44,180 nucleotides of DNA from an uncultured Clostridia bacterium (GCA_932222125.1 CAKNZJ010000047.1:1-44180), one strand, 5' to 3'. Shown: positions 1 to 7,738, counted from the first letter of the stretch. The notes: generated from the letters alone by a model not told the origin. Made by a program: numbers and translations.

Positions 1-90
1 AACTACGGCTGGCAGGTGCCGCTGACCACGGAGCGGTTGGCGGTGATCCTGGACCGGGCCGGAGTGTTGGATAAGCTGCCTGATTCTTAG
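1..90 (+). CDS. C-terminal end of an unidentified protein
   Basis: The first 30 codons form an open frame ending in TAG at 88-90, reading NYGWQVPLTTERLAVILDRA and then nine more residues. The gene starts outside the window. The codon choice is GC-rich like the neighbouring chromosome and a strong terminator follows 30 bases later, which supports a real gene end. I do not recognise the family from 29 residues. Confidence 0.6.
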   Translation, partial: NYGWQVPLTTERLAVILDRAGVLDKLPDS

Positions 91-120
91 GGGAGAGTAG
101 CAAGAATAGCCTGGGTATAT

Positions 121-166
121 AAAAAGCCCCCCTTGCAGGATTACTCCTGTGAGGGGGGCTTTTTTT
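121..166 (+). terminator. Rho-independent terminator
   Basis: A long stem (AAAAAGCCCCCC on one side, GGGGGGCTTTTTT on the other, with a further GCAGG/CCTGT pairing) ends in a T run. It lies just after the stop codon of the partial gene and would end its transcript. Because of the A run on the left it could also work on the minus strand. Confidence 0.9.
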
Positions 167-363
167 GTGAATGGAAGCGCGAGAGCCCATGGAAATAAAG
201 CTACACAAAGGACAAATAAGGTGTGATTGTAGGGAATGGGAGGGGCCGGGCTGGGCAGAAACGGGAGATTAGCGCTGAGATAGCACGGATAAACTTGCAC
301 ACGAATTTGCACATATAAATTATATAACATTGTATTTTCAACGAGTTTGTAAATTTTGATTTT

Positions 364-389
364 GGGTTCGACTCCCCTCGCCTCCACCA
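364..389 (+). other. 3' end fragment of tmRNA (ssrA), probable integration scar
   Basis: The sequence GGGTTCGACTCCC followed by CGCCTCC and ACCA is the T-arm and acceptor 3' strand typical of bacterial tmRNA. Only the 3' end is present: the bases immediately upstream cannot form the 5' half of the T stem, and the 60 bases further left are AT-rich with no tRNA-like structure. Elements with tyrosine integrases often use the ssrA 3' end as attachment site and leave such a displaced copy. I infer a left-lying element or an old scar; its integrase is not in the window. A terminator follows, as expected for a native ssrA 3' flank. Confidence 0.65.
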
Positions 390-394
390 AAAAT

Positions 395-431
395 AAAGAA
401 GACAGGCCGCCTTTGGTGGCCTGTCTTCTTT
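395..431. terminator. Strong hairpin terminator after the tmRNA fragment
   Basis: AAAGAAGACAGGCC pairs with GGCCTGTCTTCTTT around a short loop. The arms end in A and T runs, so it can work in both directions. It sits six bases after the ACCA end of the tmRNA fragment and also faces the end of the minus-strand spore-surface gene stopping at 548. Confidence 0.85.
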
Positions 432-547
432 ATCAATAAAATGAATATTATGATTTTTAATGCCACAGCGATTATACTGCGGCATTTTTATTTGCTGGAG
501 ATGATCAGCCCAGGTATACAGGTTGTCGGGATTGATCCGCTCTTGCC

Positions 548-1345
548 CTAAATTTCAAAAATGGAGAGGGATGCCTGCTCTACAAAAAGGCTCCCCCCAT
601 AGTTCAGAAGCAGGGAGAGATCAGCACAGGGTGCTAGATGGGACTGAGGGAAAAGCGTGGCGGAGTAATGCAGCGTCAACGGCTCACACTCCAGGCATTT
701 CACAGAAAAATAGAGGGGTAGGACTTCTAAAAAGGCATCACAGGGTGTGAGCCTGACGAAAACCGCCCCTGCGCTGTCCCCGCAATAGGGGCCACGGATG
801 TTTATGGTGTATTCCAAGGCGTAAGCTTTTTCCGGATCCAGATCAACCAGCGCCGGGTGTTCCTTATTCCAGCGAATGCTGCACCCCCTCTGCCCCTGGC
901 ATTTCCAAGACAGGAGAAACCCGTTGTCCCAGGAAAACCCGTCACACTGGCTGACCAGATGGATCGCGCTTTTCTGACCGCACGGCCCGCCGCAATGTGG
1001 CCTATCTGGATGGGATGGGCCGCATGGGCAGGGTGGCTCCGGCTCAGGCATGCAGCCTCTGGCCTCCAGTGCCTTCTCCAGCTTCCCTTTTAGCAGCATT
1101 TGGCTCTGCATCACTGTGTTCAGAACCTCTGCCGCACTTTTGTTTACCGCCAGAATCTCTTGGGTACTGGCGCAAGGTTTGTGTCCCCCTGGAAGGGTAC
1201 CCAGGATATATTGCAGCTTCTCACCTTCAGCGTTGATGATGTGGCTGAGGGCCAGTTCCTCCATGGCGATGGAGGCGATAATCATGGTGAGGGCCTCATC
1301 TTTTGTCATATCCGCCCCGCAGGGCGGAAAGGAAGGCATAGACAT
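548..1345 (-). CDS. Cys-rich spore-surface-type protein sharing the N-terminal domain of the adjacent collagen-like proteins
   Basis: This 265-residue protein begins MSMPSFPP and has the same first ~85 residues as the two collagen-like proteins across the divergent gap, including the shared core AEGEKLQYILGTLPG. After that the collagen stalk is missing; instead there is a Pro/Cys/Gly-rich linker (roughly residues 95-130) with many cysteines and then a beta-rich C-terminal domain of about 130 residues. The start was set at the Met preceded by GGAG nine bases upstream; a further-upstream TTG lacks a ribosome site. Known exosporium proteins use a short N-terminal region for anchoring to the spore, so I infer that the shared domain is a targeting or anchoring module. 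The C-terminal domain is not identified. It could be a disulfide-cross-linked coat or exosporium component. Confidence 0.75.
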   Translation of the reverse strand: MSMPSFPPCGADMTKDEALTMIIASIAMEELALSHIINAEGEKLQYILGTLPGGHKPCASTQEILAVNKSAAEVLNTVMQSQMLLKGKLEKALEARGCMPEPEPPCPCGPSHPDRPHCGGPCGQKSAIHLVSQCDGFSWDNGFLLSWKCQGQRGCSIRWNKEHPALVDLDPEKAYALEYTINIRGPYCGDSAGAVFVRLTPCDAFLEVLPLYFSVKCLECEPLTLHYSATLFPQSHLAPCADLSLLLNYGGSLFVEQASLSIFEI

Positions 1346-1588
1346 AGCTTCTAACTCCAATCACCACCCCGTCCCGGGGATCTAGTCAGAGATGGGGCAG
1401 TTAGCTGTACGGCGCGGGTGTACGTGCCGCCGCTCTATTTTATGTGTTGCACCTCCCTTTGGGGAATGTCGAAAGAGGGAACTCCCCGGGGCACGGATAC
1501 ATACCATGTATTAGGCACCTGCCGGGGCCGGGACGTCTGGCCAAAAAATAATAGATCGGTTTGGTGTCACTAGAAAGGAGTTATATCC
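1346..1588. promoter_or_regulatory. Divergent promoter region between spore-surface-type genes
   Basis: This 243-base gap separates the divergent starts at 1345 (minus) and 1589 (plus). I see no convincing housekeeping -35/-10 pair on either strand, which would fit sporulation-sigma control. A short palindromic stretch, ATACATACCATGTAT, lies near 1497-1511, and an AAAGGAG ribosome site precedes the plus-strand gene. Assignment of sporulation promoters is inference only. Confidence 0.4.
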
Positions 1589-2701
1589 ATGTCTATGCCC
1601 AGCTTTCCCGTGGTCGATCCCCCTATCGACCGGGAAGACGCAGTTAACCAGATCCTGTCCTCCATCGCTATGGAGGAACTGGGTCTCAGCCATATTTTAA
1701 ACGCCGAAGGTGAGAAGCTGCAATATATCCTGGGTACCCTTCCAGGGCTCAGCGGCCCTCCCGCCACAGTCGACGATGTGTTGGCGGCCAACAAGAGTGT
1801 GCGCGATCTGTTGGAGGCCACTGTCCAAAACCAGCTCTTTCTGAGGGCAAAGATGCAGGGCGCTTTGGAGGCGTCCCAGATGCAGGGCGCCACCGGTCCC
1901 ACTGGTCCCACCGGCGCCACCGGCCCTGCGGGCGGCGCCACCGGCCCTGCAGGCCCCACTGGTGCGACGGGTCCCACCGGAGCCACCGGAGCCACGGGAG
2001 CCACCGGATCTACTGGACCTATCGGCCCCACTGGAGCTGACGGGGCGGTCGGAGCCACCGGAGCCACGGGTGCTACCGGGCCTACTGGCGCGAACGGTGT
2101 CACCGGCCCAACGGGTGCTACTGGTAACACCGGAGCCACGGGAGCCACCGGCGTAACAGGCGCCATCGGCGCGACCGGTACTGCCGGTGCCACTGGCCCG
2201 ACCGGCGCCACTGGCCCGACTGGCGCCACCGGTGCAACCGGCGCCACGGGAGCCACTGGCGTCACCGGCCCCACCGGTCCCACCGGTGTCAACGTCACGG
2301 CTACGTCCAGCTTTGCGGCTAATACCAGCGGTTCTGTGCTGGCGGTGGTACTAGCGGGTGTGCTCGTCCCCCTGCCCGACAGCCAGGTGCTCCCCGCCGA
2401 TATCACTGTCAACGCTGCCAACACCGTGTTTACGGTGAACACCGCCGGACGCTACCGTCTGTCCTACGAGGTAAACACCACCGCAGCCCTGGCCAGCGGA
2501 ACCACTCTGCTGATCAATGGCACAGCCAATACGGCCTCCACCATTGCGCCGCTGGTGTCCCTCAGCCATTTTTCCAATGAGGTCATGCTGAACCTTGCCG
2601 CCGGCACCACCGTATCCCTGCAAATGTTCGGGGTCGTGTCTGCCGCGACGCTGCTTCCGGGCTCTGCGGGCGCTTCGCTGATGATTACCCGTTTGAGTTA
2701 A
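1589..2701 (+). CDS. BclA-like collagen-repeat spore-surface glycoprotein
   Basis: A 370-residue protein with three parts. Residues 1-98 form the N-terminal domain shared with its neighbours. Residues about 100-233 are uninterrupted Gly-X-Y triplets dominated by GAT, GPT and GVT, a threonine-rich collagen-like stalk. Residues 234-370 resemble the C-terminal head domain of BclA-type proteins (C1q/TNF-like fold) ending in GASLMITRLS. In Bacillus, such proteins trimerise into hair-like filaments on the exosporium and the stalk threonines are O-glycosylated. The start has AAAGGAG eight bases upstream. Sixteen bases separate it from its paralogue, so the two are probably co-transcribed. Spore localisation is inferred from family knowledge. 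Confidence 0.88.
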   Translation: MSMPSFPVVDPPIDREDAVNQILSSIAMEELGLSHILNAEGEKLQYILGTLPGLSGPPATVDDVLAANKSVRDLLEATVQNQLFLRAKMQGALEASQMQGATGPTGPTGATGPAGGATGPAGPTGATGPTGATGATGATGSTGPIGPTGADGAVGATGATGATGPTGANGVTGPTGATGNTGATGATGVTGAIGATGTAGATGPTGATGPTGATGATGATGATGVTGPTGPTGVNVTATSSFAANTSGSVLAVVLAGVLVPLPDSQVLPADITVNAANTVFTVNTAGRYRLSYEVNTTAALASGTTLLINGTANTASTIAPLVSLSHFSNEVMLNLAAGTTVSLQMFGVVSAATLLPGSAGASLMITRLS

Positions 2702-2716
2702 GGGAGGTGCAACAGT

Positions 2717-3832
2717 ATGTCGCAGCCCATTTTTCCCAACATTGATCCCCCTCTGACCCGAGATGGGAGCGTCAATGAGATCATTGCCTCCATCGCCGCT
2801 GAGGAGCTGAGCCTGAGCCATATTTTGAATGCTGAGGGCGAGAAGCTACAATTTGTCCTGGGCACACTGCCCGGACTCAGTGGCGGCGCGGACATTGAAG
2901 ACGTTTTGGACGTCAATAAAAGCGTCCAACGGACGCTTGACGAAATCACCCGGCAGCAGCTGTTGCTGGGCACAAAGCTGAATGCAGCGCTGGGTGCGCC
3001 GGTATTTACCGGTCCCACCGGGGCTACTGGTCCCACCGGCCCGACTGGTCCGGCCACCGGCGCAGCCGGCCCAACAGGTGCCACCGGCCCAGAAGGCATT
3101 GCGGGCGCGGTTGGTGTCACTGGCCTTGATGGTGCTACTGGCCCCACTGGTCCCACTGGCGCGGACGGACTGCCTGGCGTAGTCGGGGCCACTGGCGCAA
3201 CGGGTGCGGCGGGCGTCACCGGAGCCACGGGAGCCACTGGTGTCACCGGAGCCACGGGCGTTATCGGTCCTACCGGAGCCACGGGAGCCACCGGCCCAAC
3301 AGGTGCTACCGGAGCCACGGGAGCCACTGGTGTCACCGGAGCCACGGGCGTTATCGGCCCTACCGGAGCCACGGGAGCCACCGGAGCCACCGGAGCCACC
3401 GGACCCAATGGGCCAAACCCCACAGCAACGGCAGGCTTCGCCGCCAACACAGCGGGCACCAGCCTATCTATAGCCTTGGGCGGTACACCAATCCCGCTGC
3501 CCAGCGCCCAGGTGCTCTCGGCGGACATCACCCCCAATGCGGGGAACACTGTGTTCACCGTGGCCAATGCGGGGCGCTACCGCATCTCCTACCATGTGAA
3601 TACCACGGCGGCCCTGTTGATGGGTAGCCGCCTGGTCATCAACGGGGTGAACAACACGGCATCCACTGTCGCGCCAGTGCTGTCCGTTTCCAACTATGAA
3701 AATGAGATCGAGATCGACCTGGCCGCCAACTCCACCATCTCCCTCCAGCTCTACCCCATCTTGCTGGCTGGGGTGGCGGTGTTGATTAGCGGCGGTGCGG
3801 GCGCATCCCTCATGATCATCCGGCTGAGCTGA
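2717..3832 (+). CDS. BclA-like collagen-repeat spore-surface glycoprotein, paralogue
   Basis: A 371-residue paralogue of the preceding gene with the same layout: an N-terminal domain (MSQPIFPNIDPPLTRD and the conserved AEGEKLQFVLGTLPG), a Gly-X-Y stalk from about residue 98 to 233, and a BclA-like C-terminal head ending in GASLMIIRLS. It starts 15 bases after the upstream stop with AGGGAGGTG before the ATG, so it is the second gene of a two-gene unit. The stalk contains a near-perfect 74-base repeat at 90-base spacing, a sign of recent stalk-length change. N-terminal and head domains of the paralogues are clearly related yet diverged, so this is not a recent whole-gene duplication. Confidence 0.88.
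   Translation: MSQPIFPNIDPPLTRDGSVNEIIASIAAEELSLSHILNAEGEKLQFVLGTLPGLSGGADIEDVLDVNKSVQRTLDEITRQQLLLGTKLNAALGAPVFTGPTGATGPTGPTGPATGAAGPTGATGPEGIAGAVGVTGLDGATGPTGPTGADGLPGVVGATGATGAAGVTGATGATGVTGATGVIGPTGATGATGPTGATGATGATGVTGATGVIGPTGATGATGATGATGPNGPNPTATAGFAANTAGTSLSIALGGTPIPLPSAQVLSADITPNAGNTVFTVANAGRYRISYHVNTTAALLMGSRLVINGVNNTASTVAPVLSVSNYENEIEIDLAANSTISLQLYPILLAGVAVLISGGAGASLMIIRLS
3221..3384 (+). repeat. Near-perfect 74-base repeat at 90-base spacing inside the collagen stalk
   Basis: Bases 3221-3294 recur at 3311-3384 with a single T/C difference (at 3268 versus 3358). The 90-base offset equals ten Gly-X-Y triplets, so the frame is kept. Such units expand and contract by slippage or recombination and change filament length between strains. 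Confidence 0.85.
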
Positions 3833-3856
3833 TCGGATAACTCTCAGCTCCGTTTA

Positions 3857-3930
3857 GGGGGCGGCGTCTGTAAAAGACGCCGCCCCCACAGTCTTATCAA
3901 AATCTTTCCCCACCTGGCAGGTGGGGAAAG
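3857..3930 (+). terminator. Two consecutive strong hairpins before the glycosyltransferase
   Basis: The first stem pairs GGGGGCGGCGTCT (3857-3869) with its complement at 3875-3887. The second pairs CTTTCCCCACCT (3904-3915) with AGGTGGGGAAAG (3919-3930). Neither is followed by a perfect T run, so termination may be partial. They separate the collagen-like genes from the glycosyltransferase, whose ribosome site begins about 13 bases after the second stem; the second hairpin could also act on that mRNA leader. Confidence 0.6.
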
Positions 3931-3958
3931 AAAAATCAGCATCAGAGGAGGATATTTC

Positions 3959-5029
3959 ATGGTAACGGTCAGCTTATGTATGATTGTAAAGGATGAGGAG
4001 GACGTGCTGGAACGCTGTCTGGAGAGCGCAGCGAACTTAGTGGAGGAGATTGTCATCGTAGACACAGGCTCCACCGACCGCACACGGGAGATCGCGGGGC
4101 GCTTTACTGATCGGGTGTACGGTTTTACCTGGGTGGATGACTTTGCGGCGGCCCGGAATTACGCCTTTTCCCTGGCAAAAAAGGATTACTGTATGTGGTT
4201 AGACGCGGATGATGTAATTCTGGAGACAGACCGGGCCGCGTTCCAAAAGCTGAAGAAGGAGCTGGATACCGATGTTGCCGTGGTTATGGCCAAATACAAT
4301 ACCGGATTTGACGAGGACGGGAACGTGACGTTTTCCTATTTCCGTGAACGTCTGATCAAAAACCACGCTGGTATGCGGTGGGAGGGGGCGGTGCATGAGG
4401 CCATCACGCCGGTGGGCCAGGTGGTCTACAGTGAGTTCGCTGTCACCCATCGCAAAATGGGCCCCTCCGACCCAGACCGAAACCTGAGCATCTACGAACA
4501 GCAGCTGGCGCAGGGCACGGAGCTGGACCCCCGGCAGCAGTTTTACTACGGGCGGGAGCTTTACTACCACCAGCGTTATGAGCAGGCCCTCCAGATTTTT
4601 GAGCGTTTCCTGGACGAAGGCCGCGGCTGGAGGGAAAACAACATTGACGCCTGCTGCCACTGTGCCTACTGCTATGAGCAGATGGATCAGCCGGAGCAGG
4701 CGCTCCAGTCGCTGCTGCGCAGCTTTGCCTACGACCGGCCTAGGGCAGAAGTGTGCTGTGAGCTGGGCCGCTGGTTTTTCCAGCGGGAGGAGATGTCCCT
4801 GGCCGCCTACTGGTACTCGCTGGCGCTGACCTGTCCCCGGGATGACTCCAGGGGCGGCTTTGTTTCCCCTGACTGCTACGGATATCTGCCTTGCATCCAA
4901 CTTTGTGTGTGCTACAGCCGCCTGGGTAACCTGGAGCGCGCTGAGCAGATGAACGAACTGGCAGCATCCTTTAAACCAGATGCCGCCCCAGTTCTACACA
5001 ACCGGTCTTTTTTCCAGAGCCTAAAGTGA
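3959..5029 (+). CDS. Family 2 glycosyltransferase with C-terminal TPR-like repeats
   Basis: A 356-residue protein. The N-terminal GT-A domain shows SLCMIVKDEE at the start, the nucleotide-binding VDTGSTDRT (34-42) and the metal-binding D82-A-D84 of WLDADD. From about residue 190 onward there are TPR-like helical repeats (tyrosine/alanine-rich pairs such as YYHQRYEQALQIF). This arrangement matches SunS-like and related GT2 enzymes that transfer a sugar from a nucleotide donor to peptide or protein. The TPR-like part would bind the acceptor. Being next to two Thr-rich collagen-like genes, it probably glycosylates their stalks, as happens with BclA in Bacillus; this is inferred from context. The start has AGAGGAGG about eight bases upstream. 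Confidence 0.85.
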   Translation: MVTVSLCMIVKDEEDVLERCLESAANLVEEIVIVDTGSTDRTREIAGRFTDRVYGFTWVDDFAAARNYAFSLAKKDYCMWLDADDVILETDRAAFQKLKKELDTDVAVVMAKYNTGFDEDGNVTFSYFRERLIKNHAGMRWEGAVHEAITPVGQVVYSEFAVTHRKMGPSDPDRNLSIYEQQLAQGTELDPRQQFYYGRELYYHQRYEQALQIFERFLDEGRGWRENNIDACCHCAYCYEQMDQPEQALQSLLRSFAYDRPRAEVCCELGRWFFQREEMSLAAYWYSLALTCPRDDSRGGFVSPDCYGYLPCIQLCVCYSRLGNLERAEQMNELAASFKPDAAPVLHNRSFFQSLK

Positions 5030-5488
5030 AAAAGCAGCAGCTCTGATCTGAGACGAGAGCTTAAGGTACCCGCTGTACGGCAGGCATCTCGGCTGCATCC
5101 TTTTATCAATAACCAGACAGATGGACATTGGATGAATACCTGTTATTTTAAAGGCGGCTTAGCCGTGTGCGGTGTGGCTCTGATGCTAAAACAAAACTGG
5201 GAGGTCAAGGTGTTACACCTTGGCCTCCGTCGTATTTCTGGAACAAGAAATTGAGGGGAAAAGTCAATGATGGACTGAGAAGGTTTCATATCATATAGAT
5301 CTTTGGTCTGGTACTTTTTCATCTGTCCCAGGTGACTTTTTGGCCGGACAAAATACGGCCCAATCATTTCTGGGATTTCGTTCCTTTTTCCGGCTTGAGT
5401 TTACGTAACATGATCAATTTCAATTTTTGAACTCTTATTTGCCAATGAAAAGCATATAAAAAAATATATTTTTTTAATAAATTGATTA
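5030..5488. other. Intergenic region with one hairpin
   Basis: About 460 bases without a convincing gene. The only clear structure is the inverted repeat GAGGTCAAGGTG-TTA-CACCTTGGCCTC at 5201-5227, which lacks a T run. From about 5400 on it becomes very AT-rich, leading into the promoter of the PadR gene. Confidence 0.5.
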
Positions 5489-5517
5489 TTGTATATACTA
5501 AAGATCTGTGATAGAAT
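5489..5517 (+). promoter_or_regulatory. Probable sigma-A promoter of the PadR gene
   Basis: TTGTAT (5489-5494), a 17-base spacer and TAGAAT (5512-5517) lie 45 bases before the start codon, in an AT-rich tract. PadR proteins usually repress their own promoter, so an operator is expected here, but I could not define one. Confidence 0.55.
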
Positions 5518-5562
5518 CAAAACAATTAATAGGCCCATACTGAATGGGAGGGCGGGCAAGAT

Positions 5563-5913
5563 ATGGAAGAAAACTTAAAAAAAGCTCTGTCGGAAATGAT
5601 GGTGCTGGCTCTGCTTCACGAGCGGGACTACTATGCGTTAGAACTGGCCCCTGCCATTGCTCAGCGCAGTGGAGGAGCCATTACCGTTACCTTTACCTAT
5701 GCCATTTTATACCGCATGATTGACCAGGGGTATATCTGTGAGCGCCCAAAGCAAATTGCGCCGGATGGACGGCGCCGGCAGTATTTTGGGATTACAGAGC
5801 CGGGGCGGGACTATTTTCAAAGGAGTTGGCAGGCCTATCGGGCGTTTACTACCGGAGTAAACCGTCTGGTGGACAGTATACAGATTGAGGGGAAAGGGGG
5901 GGGAGACAAATGA
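5563..5913 (+). CDS. PadR-family transcriptional regulator
   Basis: A 116-residue protein with the PadR winged-helix layout: an N-terminal helix, MVLALLHERDYYALELAPAI as the HTH entry, the conserved YAILYRMIDQGYI element and the wing RRQYFGITEPG. PadR proteins are dimeric repressors that sense small molecules or stress. The start has a GGGAGGGCGGGCAAG ribosome region. Its stop overlaps the next start by four bases (ATGA), so the partner membrane gene is translationally coupled, the usual PadR plus DUF1700-type pair. Confidence 0.9.
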   Translation: MEENLKKALSEMMVLALLHERDYYALELAPAIAQRSGGAITVTFTYAILYRMIDQGYICERPKQIAPDGRRRQYFGITEPGRDYFQRSWQAYRAFTTGVNRLVDSIQIEGKGGGDK

Positions 5914-6254
5914 TAGAATGGTATCTTCACTCTGTTCGCGTCTTGATGGATTGTCCTGCCAAGGAGAGAGAACGGTTGCTGACACGGCTGGGCAGCGCGA
6001 TCACCGCTTATATGGAGGATTGTCCTGAGGCGGATGAGAAGGACCTGCTGTACCATTTTGGCAAGCCGGCGGACTGCGCAGCCAGGCTGTCTGAGGAGTG
6101 CCCACCCGAGATAGTGGCCGCCGAGCGGCAAAGGCGAGTCAAGCGCCGCCGGATTGTGGTGGGCGCACTGGCCGCGCTGCTGGTGGTAGCCAGCGGCATT
6201 GTCCTGTATTTCTGGGCCAACGGAGGGCTGGTCATTATTGACAGATATCATTAA
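5910..6254 (+). CDS. PadR-partner membrane protein, DUF1700/DUF6120-like
   Basis: A 114-residue protein. The first ~65 residues are a helical cytoplasmic domain typical of small PadR-associated proteins (ERERLLTRLGSAITAYMEDC, and then DLLYHFGKPAD). A basic patch (RQRRVKRRR) is followed by one membrane segment (about residues 85-104) and a short tail. The family probably anchors or modulates the regulator's response at the membrane; its exact role is not known to me. The last ~45 codons are duplicated just downstream out of frame, so the natural C-terminus may have been altered by that event. Confidence 0.75.
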   Translation: MIEWYLHSVRVLMDCPAKERERLLTRLGSAITAYMEDCPEADEKDLLYHFGKPADCAARLSEECPPEIVAAERQRRVKRRRIVVGALAALLVVASGIVLYFWANGGLVIIDRYH

Positions 6255-6392
6255 AGAGATCGTGGCCGCCGGGCGGCAAAGGCGGGTCAAGCGCCGCCGG
6301 ATTATGGTGGGCGCATTAGCCGCGTTGCTGGTGATCGCCAGCGGCATTGCCCTGTATTTCTGGGTCAACGGTGGGCTGGTCATTATTGACAG
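6108..6392 (+). repeat. Tandem duplication, 137-base copies at 148-base spacing
   Basis: Bases 6108-6244 and 6256-6392 are near-identical and encode the basic patch plus membrane segment of the PadR partner. Because 148 is not a multiple of three, the second copy lies in another frame. It remains open (IVAAGRQRRVKRRRIMVGAL) up to a TAG at 6403-6405, but has no ribosome site of its own. The second copy is a relic or a reserve C-terminus. Confidence 0.9.
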
Positions 6393-6473
6393 CTGTATTA
6401 AATAGTAAGATTAGCCAAGCCATTCTTCTTCCGGTTACATAATTGATGACTAATGATTAAAGGGAGTGTTACT

Positions 6474-6932
6474 ATGAAACGGGTATATTCCATGTGTCTC
6501 ACGGCGTTGCTGGCCCTCAGTCTGCTGGCGGCTCCCGCTCTGGCGGCAGATCAAACTGGGGAGCAGATCATCCGCTTTGAGGACGGCTCTTACGTTGTCA
6601 TAACAGAGGAAAATAATCAGATGATGACCCTCTCCAGCAAGGGCACTGACATAACTCCGCCAGGTAAAAGGTATACCTTTTACAACATTCTGGGCCAAAA
6701 GTGCTTTTCTTACATACTGTTTGCCTCCTTTACCTACACCGGGACAACCAGCTGGGTCAAGTCTTATGATTATAAAGTTGAAATCTACCGGACTGGCTGG
6801 AGCCTCGAGAACCATTTTGAGTACGTCTCCGGCGGCACGGCCTATGGCACCGCCACCTTCAAAGAGCCCAGTGGGAAAACCCGCACAGCAGAACTAACGT
6901 TGAGCTGCGACAAAAATGGGAACATCAGCTGA
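6474..6932 (+). CDS. Small secreted protein of unknown function
   Basis: A 152-residue protein with a clear signal peptide: MKRVYSM, a hydrophobic core rich in leucine and alanine, and a cleavage site after APALA at about residue 25. The mature part has about 125 residues, is beta-rich, has only two cysteines and shows no lipobox. I do not recognise a domain. The start at 6474 is chosen because AAAGGGAG lies eight bases upstream and the signal peptide begins there; an in-frame Met seven codons earlier lacks a site. It follows the PadR pair on the same strand and might be part of its regulon, and ends at a strong terminator. Confidence 0.75.
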   Translation: MKRVYSMCLTALLALSLLAAPALAADQTGEQIIRFEDGSYVVITEENNQMMTLSSKGTDITPPGKRYTFYNILGQKCFSYILFASFTYTGTTSWVKSYDYKVEIYRTGWSLENHFEYVSGGTAYGTATFKEPSGKTRTAELTLSCDKNGNIS

Positions 6933-6967
6933 TGAGATAACGGGATGTCATAGAGACTTTATGGCTG

Positions 6968-7014
6968 AAAAGTGGCGGGGACTTGCCATCTATGCAAGTC
7001 CCCGCCACTTTTTT
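6968..7014 (+). terminator. Rho-independent terminator
   Basis: AAAAGTGGCGGGGACTTG pairs perfectly with CAAGTCCCCGCCACTTTT around a nine-base loop, followed by further T residues. It ends the transcript of the secreted-protein gene. Confidence 0.92.
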
Positions 7015-7113
7015 CTATTTGTTGCTGTTTGGTTGGACCCTACATGCCTTTAGGACAGTTAGCGAGGATTAAGCAGTTTGGCCTTGGGGCAAATCCAGTT
7101 CTCAGCTGAGCAT

Positions 7114-7147
7114 AAAAAACTCGCCTCTAATAAAGAGGCGAGCAAAA
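7114..7147 (-). terminator. Terminator of tRNA-Ala
   Basis: Read on the minus strand, CTCGCCTCT and AGAGGCGAG flank a short loop and lead into a T run (the A run at 7114-7119 on plus). It lies 18 bases after the tRNA 3' end. Confidence 0.88.
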
Positions 7148-7164
7148 CACGCATTCCCTTGAAA

Positions 7165-7240
<76 letters not shown>

Positions 7241-7297
7241 GAATATGGGAAAGCGTGTTTGTTAATTTGACAGAGCTGTCCGCTCAGTGCAATCAGT

Positions 7298-7326
7298 ATA
7301 ATAGCAAATTCCTGCCACGTTGTCAA
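7298..7326 (-). promoter_or_regulatory. Promoter of tRNA-Ala
   Basis: On the minus strand TTGACA (7326-7321), a 17-base spacer and TATTAT (7303-7298) form a near-consensus sigma-A promoter about 58 bases before the mature tRNA 5' end. Confidence 0.8.
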
Positions 7327-7376
7327 CCCCTTTTCTGCGCAAATTTGGAGAAATGTGAATGGGGATAAAAATGCTG

Positions 7377-7405
7377 TTGATAAATCTTTGCTTTTGTGGT
7401 ACAAT
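7377..7405 (+). promoter_or_regulatory. Promoter of the SRP RNA
   Basis: TTGATA (7377-7382), a 17-base spacer and TACAAT (7400-7405) lie just before the SRP RNA, predicting a start near 7412. The two promoters of the divergent stable RNA genes are about 50 bases apart. Confidence 0.85.
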
Positions 7406-7412
7406 ATGACAC

Positions 7413-7738
7413 AGCTTTTTCTGCGCTTTGGTGCGGAACAAGGCCGCGCTAGTTGGGGAGTTAGCGGTGCCCTGTAGCCTGCAACCCGCTACAGCAGGGA
7501 TGAATCCCGGCCCCCGGAGGCAGTATGTGCCGTCTGCCCTATATAAGCAGCGATGAGAGATCGGTCCCGCGCAACCCAGCCCCGTGAACCGTGTCAGGCG
7601 GGGAACCGAGCAGCACTAAGCGGATCGCCGGGGGTGCCGTGGGGCTGCCGATCTTGAGCCGGCTGTATAGGTAACGGGCATATGTTGTACTTCAAAGGCC
7701 GGTGCGCGGTCTTTTTCCGCACCAAAGCGCATTATTTT
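7413..7738 (+). ncRNA. ffs: Signal recognition particle RNA, large Gram-positive type
   Basis: The ends pair over 16 bases (GCGCTTTGGTGCGGAA at 7423-7438 with its complement at 7715-7730), forming helix 5. The Alu domain is recognisable from GTTGGGGAGTTAGCGGTGCC and CTGTAGCCTGCAACCCGCTA. The S domain carries the Ffh-binding helix 8 with GTCAGG and GGGGAACCGAGCAGC. Together with Ffh and FtsY this RNA targets nascent membrane and secreted proteins. A T-rich stretch at 7731-7740 probably ends it. As in Bacillus, it lies immediately upstream of dnaX, whose ribosome site begins at 7741. End points are estimated from the promoter and the closing helix. Confidence 0.93.

Noticed and set aside
201..485. 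94-codon minus-strand open frame across the tmRNA fragment
   Set aside because: It reads through the terminator and the tmRNA 3' end; such frames arise from attachment-site sequence. No ribosome site and no family resemblance.
1570..2442. Long minus-strand frames opposite the collagen-like genes
   Set aside because: Pro/Val/Ala repeats are the mirror of the Gly-X-Y coding strand, where codon use and known domains support the plus strand.
5131..5253. 40-codon frame after the glycosyltransferase
   Set aside because: It contains the 5201-5227 inverted repeat, has no good ribosome site and no recognisable protein character.
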